Shown one piece after another: positions 32,268-39,916 of a DNA stretch of 62,263 nucleotides. Numbering within the stretch: the stretch's first letter is position 1; every line of letters starts with the position of its first letter. Under the pieces are notes generated by a model. The model was given only the letters and a program-made list of their open reading frames with translations, did not search any database and had not been told where the DNA came from. This stretch comes from Clostridiales bacterium. GTDB taxonomy: Bacteria; Bacillota; Clostridia; Oscillospirales; Oscillospiraceae. The stretch covers positions 1 through 62,263 of the forward strand of contig JAAVHX010000037.1 in the NCBI GenBank assembly GCA_014799475.1. The letters are read 5' to 3'. Made by a program: the position numbers and the translations under genes.

Positions 32268-33610
32268 CCGCCCGCGCCCACCCGGCGGCTTCCCCGGCTG
32301 TAGCGCCTGCGGGCCTTCCGCTTAGGCAGCACCACCGTCAGAAAAAAAACCAATGTTAAAGCCAGCACCACGCCCGTCGCCGCCAGCGCCTTCACCCACC
32401 ATTTCCCCCAGTACTCCTGGATCTGCTGGATGGTGTACAGGAAGTTGGAGCGCTCCACGCTGTCCATGGCCACCATGTCCAGCGTGCCGTAGGTGACGCC
32501 GTCATACTGAAGCGTAATGGTGCCCAGCTTATCCCCGGCGGCCACGGGGGCCTCGACGGACTCGGGGAGCTCCACCAGCAGCTCCGCCCGCTTGGGGTCG
32601 TAGTCCGAGGGCATGGTGGCCTCGATCTTCCCCACCGGCTGGGCCATCACGTAGTCCGCCTCGTCGGACAGGGTGACCGCCACCTCCCGCAGGACGTTCT
32701 CGGTGTCCTGATCCAGCAGGGTGATCCGGTGGAAGTTGTCAAAGGCCCACTCCAGCAGACGCTTGCTCTCAGAGAAGGAAAATTTGTGCCCGGTGCCCTG
32801 CTCGTCCTCGGTGCCCAGCACCACGCAGTAAAAGGTGCGGCCCAGCTCGTCCACGGCGGCGGAGGCCAGACAGCGCCCCGCCTCGCCGGTGTAGCCCGTC
32901 TTGATGCCGATGGCCTTGGCGTATGTATAGCCCGTGCCGGCGTAATAGCCAGTCAGCAGGCCGTTGGAGCTGTAGATAATCCGGGACTCCTGGAGGTTGG
33001 TGGCCGGGAGCTCATAGGAGGGGGAGCGGACGATGGAGCGGAAGGTCTCGTTCTGCATGGCGGCAAAGGCCATAAGGTAGATGTCATAGGCGGTGGTGTA
33101 ATGCTCCGGGTCGTGGAGGCCGTGGGGGTTGGCGAAGCGGGTGTCCTCCATGCCCAGCTCCTGGGCCTTGGCGTTCATCCGGACCACAAACTCCGCCGAG
33201 GTGCCCGCCACCGCCTCGGACAGGATGTTGCACGCCTCATTGCCGGAGGGCAGCAGGTCGCAGTAAAGCAGATCCAATATGGTCAGCTGCTCCCCTGCCT
33301 TGATGCCCGCGGTGGAGCTGTCCCAGGGCAGATCCACCGCCTGGGCGGAGGCGGTGACCTGGGTGCTCAGGGAGATCTCGCCCGCCGCCACCGCGTCCAG
33401 CACCACCAGCGAGGTCATGATCTTGGTGATGGAGGCGGGGTACATCCGCTGGCGGGCGTTGAGCTCATAGAGTATCTCGCCGCTGTCCCCGTCCACGATG
33501 ATGACGGCCCGGGCCTGGGGCTGGGGGTCCTCCAGCGCCAGGGCGGGGCATACCAAGGACAGGGCCATGAGCCCCGCTAAAAGCAGAGAAAGAAAACGAT
33601 ATTTTTTCAT
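32249..33610 (-). CDS. D-alanyl-D-alanine carboxypeptidase (DacF/PBP5 type)
   Basis: 453 residues from the ATG at 33610 (MKKYRFLSLLLAG), with GGGAG seven bases upstream. A signal peptide is followed by the penicillin-binding fold: SITK with Ser60 and Lys63, SGNEACNIL (SxN motif), and GIKTGYTGEAG (KTG motif). A PBP5_C-like beta domain follows (about 290-390), then a C-terminal membrane helix (about 408-430) and a very basic cytoplasmic tail (RKARRRYSRGSRR). It trims the terminal D-Ala of peptidoglycan pentapeptides; in spore-formers relatives act on cortex or vegetative wall. A structured repeat sits in its leader. Confidence 0.92.
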   Translation of the reverse strand: MKKYRFLSLLLAGLMALSLVCPALALEDPQPQARAVIIVDGDSGEILYELNARQRMYPASITKIMTSLVVLDAVAAGEISLSTQVTASAQAVDLPWDSSTAGIKAGEQLTILDLLYCDLLPSGNEACNILSEAVAGTSAEFVVRMNAKAQELGMEDTRFANPHGLHDPEHYTTAYDIYLMAFAAMQNETFRSIVRSPSYELPATNLQESRIIYSSNGLLTGYYAGTGYTYAKAIGIKTGYTGEAGRCLASAAVDELGRTFYCVVLGTEDEQGTGHKFSFSESKRLLEWAFDNFHRITLLDQDTENVLREVAVTLSDEADYVMAQPVGKIEATMPSDYDPKRAELLVELPESVEAPVAAGDKLGTITLQYDGVTYGTLDMVAMDSVERSNFLYTIQQIQEYWGKWWVKALAATGVVLALTLVFFLTVVLPKRKARRRYSRGSRRVGAGGYRGRR

Positions 33611-33637
33611 AGGAATCTCCCGCAATCTATGATATAA

Positions 33638-33714
33638 TGTAGGGGCGCACCTTGCGCGCCCGTCTGTCGATTGGGCGTTTCCGTGATATGCGGGCGCACA
33701 TCGCGCGCCCTACA
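33638..33714. repeat. Palindromic MITE-like element in the dacF-type leader
   Basis: The ends TGTAGGGGCGCACCTTGCGC (33638-33657) and its near-complement ending CGCGCCCTACA (33704-33714) form an imperfect inverted repeat of about 25 bases around a 27-base centre. Each arm contains GCGCAC...GCGCGCCC. The form (GTAGGGGCGCAC...GCCCTACA) is that of small dispersed repeats in related genomes. It lies between the dacF-type promoter and start codon and would be transcribed as a hairpin. Confidence 0.65.
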
Positions 33715-33742
33715 GGGAAAAAGAAATGTCTATACGATTTAG

Positions 33743-33781
33743 ATTATAACAGAAACTTTTCCCCGGCGCAACTGGGGAAAA
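33743..33781 (-). promoter_or_regulatory. Promoter and palindrome for the dacF-type gene
   Basis: On the minus strand TTGCGC (33766-33771), 17-bp spacer, TATAAT (33743-33748). TTTTCCCC-N9-GGGGAAAA (33757-33781) overlaps the -35 element, so it may be a regulator site. The plus-strand comEA-like gene starts 30 bases further on and could also be affected. Confidence 0.6.
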
Positions 33782-33810
33782 CAGGCTTTTGCGGATAAGG
33801 AGGGAGCAAT

Positions 33811-34188
33811 ATGCGCCTGACACGGCCAGGCCGCCGGATGGCAGCGCTCATCATGACGGCTGGGGCCGTCATGAGCCTGTGCTTCGCTCAGCGAAGCACA
33901 AAAATGACTCCGCTCCCGGCGCTCCCCCACGATCCGCCCGCCATGGCACAGGCCAGCCGGGAAGGACTGGTTGACGTGAACACCGCCGGACTGGACGAGC
34001 TGATGACCCTGCCCGGCATCGGCGAGGTCCGCGCCCAGGCCATTCTGGACGACCGGGAGGCCAACGGCCCCTACCGCTACCCGGAAAATTTGATCCGGGT
34101 GAAGGGGATCGGAGAGGGCATACTGAGCCAAATTTTAGATCAAACCACAGCAGGAGGTGAAGGCGATGCCCAAAATCTTAGTGGTTGA
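33811..34188 (+). CDS. ComEA-like helix-hairpin-helix protein
   Basis: 125 residues with an AAGGAGGGA site five bases before the ATG. One N-terminal membrane segment (about 9-26), a short linker, then a ComEA-type domain: VDVNTAGLDELMTLPGIGEVRAQAI and YPENLIRVKGIGEGILSQIL (two helix-hairpin-helix motifs). ComEA binds DNA outside the membrane during uptake; short stand-alone versions like this are common in Clostridia without comEC/comF beside them, so competence is not implied. Its last 23 bases overlap the response regulator gene, which places it in the same transcript as the two-component system. Confidence 0.85.
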   Translation: MRLTRPGRRMAALIMTAGAVMSLCFAQRSTKMTPLPALPHDPPAMAQASREGLVDVNTAGLDELMTLPGIGEVRAQAILDDREANGPYRYPENLIRVKGIGEGILSQILDQTTAGGEGDAQNLSG

Positions 34189-34858
34189 CGACGAGCGCGT
34201 CATGGTAAAAGGCATCAAATTCAATTTGGAAAACGAGGGCTATCAGGTGGACACCGGCTCCGACGGCGAGGAGGCGGTGGACAAGGCCCGCATGGGGCAG
34301 TATGACCTCATCATATTGGATCTGATGATGCCCAAGATCGACGGCCTACAGGCGTGCATGAAAATACGGGAGTTCTCCAATGTGCCCATCATCATGCTCA
34401 CGGCAAAGGGCGAGGACACCGATAAGATCATCGGCTTCGAGTGCGGGGCGGACGACTACATCACCAAGCCCTTCAACATCCTGGAGCTGAAAGCCCGGAT
34501 CCGGGCGCTGCTCCGTCGGGCGGGGGCCGCCGCCCAGCAGCAGCGGGAAGCCGACCGCCTGACCCAGGGGAGCATCACCCTGGATCTGTTGGAGCGGGCC
34601 GCCTGGCGGGACGGGGAGCCTGTGGATCTGACCGCCAAGGAATTTGACCTGATGGTGCTGCTGATGCAGAATCCGGGCCGGGTGTACAGCCGGGAAAACC
34701 TGCTGAATCTGGTGTGGGGCTATGAGTATATCGGGGAGTTCCGCACGGTGGACGTGCATATCCGCCGCCTGCGGGAAAAACTGGAGCCCGACCCCGCCAA
34801 CCCGGAGCACATCCTGACCAAGTGGGGCGTGGGCTACTATTTAGCAAATAACGCGTGA
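34166..34858 (+). CDS. OmpR/PhoB-family response regulator
   Basis: 230 residues from the ATG at 34166, with AGGAGGTG upstream inside the preceding gene. Receiver domain (1-120): acidic pair Asp8-Asp9, phospho-acceptor in LIILDLMMPK, and the conserved Lys in ITKPF. Winged helix (about 130-228) with LTAKEFDLMVLLMQNPGRVYS and VDVHIRRLREKLE. It pairs with the sensor kinase 190 bases downstream. It resembles WalR/PhoP-type regulators; its targets are unknown, although the neighbouring carboxypeptidase and germination-type lipoprotein point to the cell envelope. Confidence 0.93.
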   Translation: MPKILVVDDERVMVKGIKFNLENEGYQVDTGSDGEEAVDKARMGQYDLIILDLMMPKIDGLQACMKIREFSNVPIIMLTAKGEDTDKIIGFECGADDYITKPFNILELKARIRALLRRAGAAAQQQREADRLTQGSITLDLLERAAWRDGEPVDLTAKEFDLMVLLMQNPGRVYSRENLLNLVWGYEYIGEFRTVDVHIRRLREKLEPDPANPEHILTKWGVGYYLANNA

Positions 34859-35048
34859 GGAATACAACTGGGGCCCCCGCGAAAGCCCAGCCGTTAGGCG
34901 GGTTTCGTGGGGAAACGAGACGCAGCAGAGCCGTTAAGCGGCAAAGCCGCGTCAGGCCTAAGCCGCGCAAAGCGCGGCCCACGGCGGACGAGCTTTTCCC
35001 AAAGGGAGAAGCGAGTGAGCGCAGCTTGCGGCGAGGAGGTGAGAGCGT
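34859..35048. repeat. GC-rich structured intergenic element between regulator and kinase
   Basis: 190 bases without an ORF inside an otherwise tight operon. They contain several short inverted pairs, for example GCCGTTAGGC-type and GCCGCG...CGCGGC segments, and end in the kinase ribosome site AGGAGGTG. Composition and punctuation (GAAGCGAGTGAGCGCAG) resemble the element at 61.7 kb. Confidence 0.4.
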
Positions 35049-36494
35049 ATGGCCGAGGCAAAACAGCACAAGAGGGCAGTCCCCTTCTACCGCAGCATCC
35101 AGGCCAAATATGCCCTGACCTACCTTCTGGTGGTGGCGGTCATCCTCATCGTGCTGAACACCTATCCTGTGCTCATGGCGGAGAACATGGTGTTCACCTC
35201 CAAGGAGAGCACCCTGAAGCGGCAGGCGCTGGTCATCGGCTCCACCCTGGCGGTGTCGGAGAACCTCACCCGGGAGAGCGTGGAGCAGACCATGGCCCTT
35301 CTGGAGGAGGCCCAGGGCACCCGGGTGCTGGTCACCGACGCCTCCGGCCTCATCCTGTACGACAGCTCCACCCTGGACAACCGCCTGGGCGACTATGCCC
35401 TGATGGGGGAAGTGACAGCGGCCCTGCGAGGGCACGATGCCTCCCGCTCAGAGTACCGGGACAGGGCCATCCGCACCCGGGCGGCGGTTCCGGTGGTGTA
35501 CCATGGCACGACCCTGGGGGCGGTGTACCTCTATGAATACGACACGGAGCAGGCGGAGGTGCTGCTGTCCATTTTGTCCAACCTGCGGTACATCTCCATC
35601 GTCATCTGCGTGGTGGCGCTGGTGCTGGTGCTGCTGCTGTCCAAGACCCTTACCCGGAACACCGTCCGGCTGCTGTCCGCCATCCGCCATGTGCGGGAGG
35701 GCGAGTACAGCCACCGGGTGGAGTCCCAGGGCCGGGACGAGATGGCCCAATTGGCGGACGAGTTCAACCAGCTCACCGACCGCCTCCAGACCACCGAGGA
35801 GGCCCGGCGGCGGTTTGTGTCCGACGCCTCCCACGAGCTGAAAACCCCCCTGGCCTCCATCCGTCTGCTCACCGACTCCATTCTGCAAAACGAATCGGTG
35901 GATATGGCCACGGTGCGGGATTTCGTGGCCGACATCGGCGACGAGGCGGAGCGCCTCACCCGCATCAGCGAGCATCTGCTGGCCCTGACCCGGCTGGACG
36001 CCGGGGCGGAGCGCACCCCCGAGCCGGTGGAGCTGGGGCGGGTGGCGGAGAAGGTGGCCCATCTCCTCTCCCCCGTGGCCCAAACGGCGGACGTGGAGCT
36101 GCGGTGCAGCCTGGAGCCCGCCTGCGCCCTCATGGCCACGGAGGACGACCTGTACCAGGTGGCCTTCAATCTGGTGGAAAACGCCATCAAGTACAACCTC
36201 CCCGGCGGGAGGGTGGACATCGTGGTGCGCCGCCAGGGGGATCGCGTGGCGCTCATCGTGTCCGACACCGGCATGGGCATCCCGGCCGACGACCTGCCCA
36301 AGGTCTTTGACCGCTTCTACCGGGTGGACAAGGCCCGGTCACGGGCGGCGGGGGGCACCGGGCTGGGGCTGTCCATCGCCCGGGACACCGCCCGGGTTCA
36401 CGGCGGGGACATCACCGCGGGGCCCAACCCGGCCGGCCGGGGCACCCGGTTCGAGGCGGAGTTTCCCGCCCTGCGAGAGGGGGATGGCACATGA
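35049..36494 (+). CDS. Sensor histidine kinase
   Basis: 481 residues. Two membrane helices (about 20-42 and 180-200) bracket an extracellular PAS/Cache-like domain of about 135 residues. Then HAMP (about 200-255), HisKA with SDASHELKTPLASIRLL (phospho-His), and HATPase_c with NLVENAIKYN, VSDTGMGIPADDLPKVFDRFYRVDKARSRAAGGTGLGLSI split over the N, G1, F and G2 boxes. It phosphorylates the regulator encoded just upstream. Its stop overlaps the lipoprotein gene by four bases. Confidence 0.93.
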   Translation: MAEAKQHKRAVPFYRSIQAKYALTYLLVVAVILIVLNTYPVLMAENMVFTSKESTLKRQALVIGSTLAVSENLTRESVEQTMALLEEAQGTRVLVTDASGLILYDSSTLDNRLGDYALMGEVTAALRGHDASRSEYRDRAIRTRAAVPVVYHGTTLGAVYLYEYDTEQAEVLLSILSNLRYISIVICVVALVLVLLLSKTLTRNTVRLLSAIRHVREGEYSHRVESQGRDEMAQLADEFNQLTDRLQTTEEARRRFVSDASHELKTPLASIRLLTDSILQNESVDMATVRDFVADIGDEAERLTRISEHLLALTRLDAGAERTPEPVELGRVAEKVAHLLSPVAQTADVELRCSLEPACALMATEDDLYQVAFNLVENAIKYNLPGGRVDIVVRRQGDRVALIVSDTGMGIPADDLPKVFDRFYRVDKARSRAAGGTGLGLSIARDTARVHGGDITAGPNPAGRGTRFEAEFPALREGDGT

Positions 36495-37381
36495 AAAAAA
36501 CCGCTGTCTGGCTGCTGCTGGCCGCCTTGCTGCTGGCGCTGGCCTCCGGCTGCAACCGCGCCGGCCAGGAGGAGGAACAGGGCCTGATGCTGTGGTTCCC
36601 CACCGACCCGGACCAGGAGCGGCTGTCCGCCGCTCTGGACAGCTGTCCGTACCGGGGCGAGAGCCCGTCCATCCCCGGCCTGCTGGCCGCCCTGCTGGCG
36701 GGGCCGCCGTCGGAGTCCTCCGGGCTGGTTGCCGCCATCCCCGCCGGGACGCGGGTTCTGAGCTGGTCGCTGGACAACCGGGTGGTCGATGTGGAGCTGT
36801 CCGCTGCCTACGCGGAACTGGTGGGCATCGACCTGACCCTGGCGGACTACTGCATCACCCTCACCCTGACGCAGCTTCCGGGGGTGGACGGGGTGCGCGT
36901 CACCGCCAACGGCGGAGGGCAGTCCTACCGGGACCGGCAGGCGCTCTACCCCGGGGACGTGCTGTTCTCCGGCGCGGAGGAGGTGCCGGTGGAGGTCACC
37001 GCCGCCCTCTACTTCCGCCGGGAGGGCGGGGACTCCCTGGGCTATGAGCTGCGGACCTTCCGGCTGACCGAGGACAATGTGCCCGCCAAGGCGGTGCTCA
37101 CCGCCCTCATCGCCGGCCCGGAGGACAAGGGGCTGGTCCCCCTGCTGCCCAGCCAGCTGACGGTGCGCTCCGCCTGGGTGGACGAGGGCGTCTGCATCGC
37201 CGACCTGTCCGCCCACCTGCTGGAGATCCCGGAGGAGGAACGGGCGCTGGCCGTGGAATCCATTGTGGAGACGCTGCGCAGCCTGGACACCGTGGATCAG
37301 GTGCAGCTTTTGATCGAGGGGGAGCCCGCGGAGGGATCCGGCGGACCGGACACGGCCCGGGCGGCCGGCCCCTCGGAGTAA
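36491..37381 (+). CDS. GerMN-domain lipoprotein
   Basis: 296 residues with a lipoprotein signal peptide ending LASGC (Cys21). Two GerMN domains are visible (about 55-150 and 165-275), each with a block such as LLAALLAGPPSES or VLTALIAGPEDKG and a later VVDVELSAAY or VCIADLSAHL. GerM in Bacillus takes part in sporulation and germination and is envelope-located. Coupling to the kinase by ATGA suggests that it modulates the sensor or is its regulated partner, as lipoproteins in LytS/YycH-like operons do; this is inference. The C-terminal 15 residues are Gly/Pro/Ala-rich and probably disordered. Confidence 0.85.
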   Translation: MKKTAVWLLLAALLLALASGCNRAGQEEEQGLMLWFPTDPDQERLSAALDSCPYRGESPSIPGLLAALLAGPPSESSGLVAAIPAGTRVLSWSLDNRVVDVELSAAYAELVGIDLTLADYCITLTLTQLPGVDGVRVTANGGGQSYRDRQALYPGDVLFSGAEEVPVEVTAALYFRREGGDSLGYELRTFRLTEDNVPAKAVLTALIAGPEDKGLVPLLPSQLTVRSAWVDEGVCIADLSAHLLEIPEEERALAVESIVETLRSLDTVDQVQLLIEGEPAEGSGGPDTARAAGPSE

Positions 37382-37428
37382 ATATACAACGGCCTTTGGC
37401 CAAAACTATAATAAAAGGAGAGAGCAAC

Positions 37429-38703
37429 ATGAATTTCGACACCAACTGCCTCCACGCGGGCTACCGCCCCGGCAACGGAGAACCCCGGAACATCCCCATC
37501 ATCCAGTCCACCACCTTCCGCTATGAGACCAGCGCGGATATGGGCAAGCTGTTCGACCTGGAGGCGTCCGGCTACTTCTACACCCGCCTGCAAAACCCCA
37601 CCAGCGACATGGTGGCGGCCCGGCTGTGCGCCCTGGAGGGGGGCACGGCGGCCATGCTGCTGTCCTCAGGACAGGCGGCGTCCTTCTTCTCCATATTCAA
37701 CATCGCCTCGGCGGGGGATCACATCGTGTCCTCCTCCACCATTTACGGCGGCACCTACAACCTGTTCGCCGTCACCATGAAGCGGATGGGCATCGAGTTC
37801 ACCTTCATCGACCCGGACTGCTCCGAAGACGAGCTGGACGCCGCCTTCCGGCCCAACACGAAGGCCCTGTTCGGCGAGACCATCGCCAACCCGGCCCTGA
37901 CGGTGCTGGACATCGAGAAGTTCGCCCGGGCCGCCCACGCCCACGGCGTACCCCTCATCGTGGACAACACCTTCGCCACCCCCGCCCTGTGCCGCCCCTT
38001 TGAGTGGGGCGCGGACATCGTCACCCACTCCACCACCAAGTACCTGGACGGCCACGCCGCCGCCGTGGGCGGGGCCATCGTGGACTCGGGCAATTTCGAC
38101 TGGACCGCCCACGCGGACAAGTACCCCGGCCTGACCACCCCCGACGACAGCTACCACGGCGTGACCTACACCGAGCGGTTCGGCCAGGGGGGCGCTTACG
38201 TCACCAAGGCGGTGGTGCAGCTCATGCGGGACTTCGGCTCCACCCCCGCCCCCATGAACGCCTGGCTGCTGGGCATGGGCATGGAGACCCTCCCCCTGCG
38301 GATGGCCAAACACTGCGCCAACGCCCAGGCGGTGGCCCAGTGGCTGCAAACCCACGAAAAGGTGGCCTGGGTTCGGTATGCCGGCCTGCCCGGGGACAAA
38401 TACTATGACCTGGCGCAGAAGTACCTGCCCCACGGCTGCTGCGGGGTGGTCTCCTTCGGCGTCAAGGGCGGACGGGCCGCCGCGGAGCGGTTCATGGCGG
38501 GACTGAAGCTGGCCTCCATCGCCACCCATGTGGCGGACGCCAAGACCTGCGTGCTCCACCCCGCCTCCGCCACCCACCGGCAGATGAACGACGCGGAGCT
38601 GGTGGCCGCCGGGGTATCCCCCGACCTGGTGCGCCTGTCCGTGGGCATCGAGGATCTGGACGACCTGATCGCCGACCTGGGCCAGGCGTTGAAGCAGGTG
38701 TAA
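37429..38703 (+). CDS. O-acetylhomoserine sulfhydrylase / Cys-Met metabolism PLP enzyme
   Basis: 424 residues from the ATG at 37429 with AAAGGAG upstream. Fold-type I PLP enzyme of the Cys/Met family: LHAGYRPGNGEPRNIPIIQSTT split over the start, ALEGGTAAMLLSSGQAA, VDNTFATPALCRPFEWGADIV, and HSTTKYLDGH with the PLP lysine. Length (about 425) and ASATHRQM near the C-terminus fit O-acetylhomoserine aminocarboxypropyltransferases, which make homocysteine from O-acetylhomoserine and sulfide. No riboswitch or T-box was seen in the short leader. A bare 47-base gap separates it from the GerMN gene; it ends at a strong terminator. Confidence 0.9.
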   Translation: MNFDTNCLHAGYRPGNGEPRNIPIIQSTTFRYETSADMGKLFDLEASGYFYTRLQNPTSDMVAARLCALEGGTAAMLLSSGQAASFFSIFNIASAGDHIVSSSTIYGGTYNLFAVTMKRMGIEFTFIDPDCSEDELDAAFRPNTKALFGETIANPALTVLDIEKFARAAHAHGVPLIVDNTFATPALCRPFEWGADIVTHSTTKYLDGHAAAVGGAIVDSGNFDWTAHADKYPGLTTPDDSYHGVTYTERFGQGGAYVTKAVVQLMRDFGSTPAPMNAWLLGMGMETLPLRMAKHCANAQAVAQWLQTHEKVAWVRYAGLPGDKYYDLAQKYLPHGCCGVVSFGVKGGRAAAERFMAGLKLASIATHVADAKTCVLHPASATHRQMNDAELVAAGVSPDLVRLSVGIEDLDDLIADLGQALKQV

Positions 38704-38720
38704 GCTTTGTGACCGGAAAG

Positions 38721-38747
38721 CGGAGCGGCCACGCCGCTCCGTTTTTT
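38721..38747 (+). terminator. Terminator after the sulfhydrylase gene
   Basis: CGGAGCGGC-CAC-GCCGCTCCG followed by T6. Confidence 0.88.
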
Positions 38748-38768
38748 CGGGAAATTTTAAAATTCCCC

Positions 38769-38799
38769 TTGACCTTTCACCAAGTGGAAGGTGTACCAT
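38769..38799 (+). promoter_or_regulatory. MerR-type promoter with a 19-bp spacer
   Basis: TTGACC (38769-38774), a 19-bp spacer and TACCAT (38794-38799). The dyad CCTTTCACCAAGTGGAAGG fills the spacer. Over-long spacers with a central dyad are the mark of promoters twisted into activity by MerR proteins, and the next gene encodes one. Confidence 0.75.
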
Positions 38800-38823
38800 G
38801 GCCTCAATGAGGGAGGGAAAACG

Positions 38824-39474
38824 ATGAAGATCAATCAGGTGGAGCAGCTGGTGGGCATCACCAAGGGCAACATCCGCTTCTATGAAAAGGAAGGGCTGCT
38901 CACCCCCGGGCGCAATAATGACAACGGCTACCGGGACTACAGCGACGCCGACGTGGCGTGGCTGAAAAAAATCAAGCTGCTGCGGATGCTGGACGTGCCC
39001 ATTGAGGAGATCCTGCGCCTCAAGTCCGGGGCCCTTACCCTTGAGGACGCCATGGGGCGGCACATCATCCAGCTGGAGCGCAGGCAGGCCAACCTGGCGG
39101 CGGCCCAGGCCGTGTGCGCCCAGATCCGGGACAGCCGCAGCCAGTTGGACGGGCTGGACGCGGACGGGGTGCTGGCATCCATGGAGCGGCAGGAACAGGA
39201 GGGCACAAAGTTTATGAACGTGGGAAAACAGGACAAATTGACCCGGTATGTCAGCCCCGTTGGGGCGGCGGTGATGGTGCTGGCCATGATGGCGGCGTTC
39301 ATCGCCCTGATCGTGTGGGGGTTCACCGTGGACGCGGCGGACGCGCCCCCCATCGGGGTCATCATCGCGCTGGCGGCCATTCCGGTGATCGTCATCATCG
39401 GCGTGCTGGCGGCGCTGTACCAGCGCATCAAGCAGATCAGAGGAGGGGAAGAAGATGCTGCTGCTCAATATTGA
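38824..39474 (+). CDS. MerR-family regulator with C-terminal membrane helices
   Basis: 216 residues from the ATG at 38824 with GAGGGAGGG upstream. MerR winged helix (1-70: MKINQVEQLVGITKGNIRFYEKEGLL, YRDYSDADVAWL), a dimerising coiled coil (about 75-130), a short linker, and two membrane helices (about 145-167 and 177-197). Such membrane-tethered MerR proteins are frequent in Clostridia and little studied. It probably controls its own promoter and the co-transcribed YbjQ-family gene, whose start it overlaps by 20 bases. The signal might be sensed in the membrane. Confidence 0.88.
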   Translation: MKINQVEQLVGITKGNIRFYEKEGLLTPGRNNDNGYRDYSDADVAWLKKIKLLRMLDVPIEEILRLKSGALTLEDAMGRHIIQLERRQANLAAAQAVCAQIRDSRSQLDGLDADGVLASMERQEQEGTKFMNVGKQDKLTRYVSPVGAAVMVLAMMAAFIALIVWGFTVDAADAPPIGVIIALAAIPVIVIIGVLAALYQRIKQIRGGEEDAAAQY

Positions 39475-39766
39475 CCACATCCCCGGACGGGAGATCGAGG
39501 CGCTGGCCCTGGTGAAGGGCTCGGTGGTCCAGTGCAAGAGCGTCGGCAAAGACTTCATGGCTGGCATGAAAACCTTCGTGGGCGGGGAGATCGAGAGCTA
39601 CACCGATATGCTCAACGAGGCCCGGCAGCTGGCCACCAAGCGGATGGTGGACGAGGCGGAAAAGCTGGGCGCGGACGCGGTTGTGAACGTCCGCTATGCC
39701 TCCGCGTCCATCATGCAGGGTGCGGCAGAGATCACCGTGTACGGTACCGCGGTCAGGTATAAGTAA
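39455..39766 (+). CDS. YbjQ-family (DUF74) protein
   Basis: 103 residues. DUF74 pattern: MLLLNIDHIPGREIEALALVKG, a central helix with EARQLATKRMVDEAEKLGADAVVNVRY, and a final beta strand GAAEITVYGTAVRY. The family forms small pentameric rings and is often called heavy-metal-binding, without firm proof. Co-transcribed with the membrane MerR regulator. Confidence 0.88.
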   Translation: MLLLNIDHIPGREIEALALVKGSVVQCKSVGKDFMAGMKTFVGGEIESYTDMLNEARQLATKRMVDEAEKLGADAVVNVRYASASIMQGAAEITVYGTAVRYK

Positions 39767-39839
39767 AGCACGGCAGCAGCCTTTGACCTGCTGTAAGCTT
39801 TGCGAAAACACGGATCCTGCCGAAAAATGTAAAATAAGC

Positions 39840-39868
39840 TTGACACATAATGTAAAGCGTGCTATACT
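39840..39868 (+). promoter_or_regulatory. Consensus promoter of the ABC exporter operon with TGTAA boxes
   Basis: TTGACA (39840-39845), 17-bp spacer, TATACT (39863-39868). TGTAAA occurs at 39828-39833 and 39852-39857, and GTAAAG-N4-CCTTAC at 39876-39891, an arrangement that suggests a dimeric repressor site. The bound regulator is not encoded next door. Confidence 0.7.
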
Positions 39869-39916
39869 CCGATCGTAAAGCGAACCTTACATCATTTTCC
39901 AAGGGAGAGATTGACT

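Noticed and set aside
37382-37428. S-box or T-box leader in front of the sulfhydrylase gene
   Set aside because: The gap is 47 bases, too short, and holds only a short GGCC palindrome.
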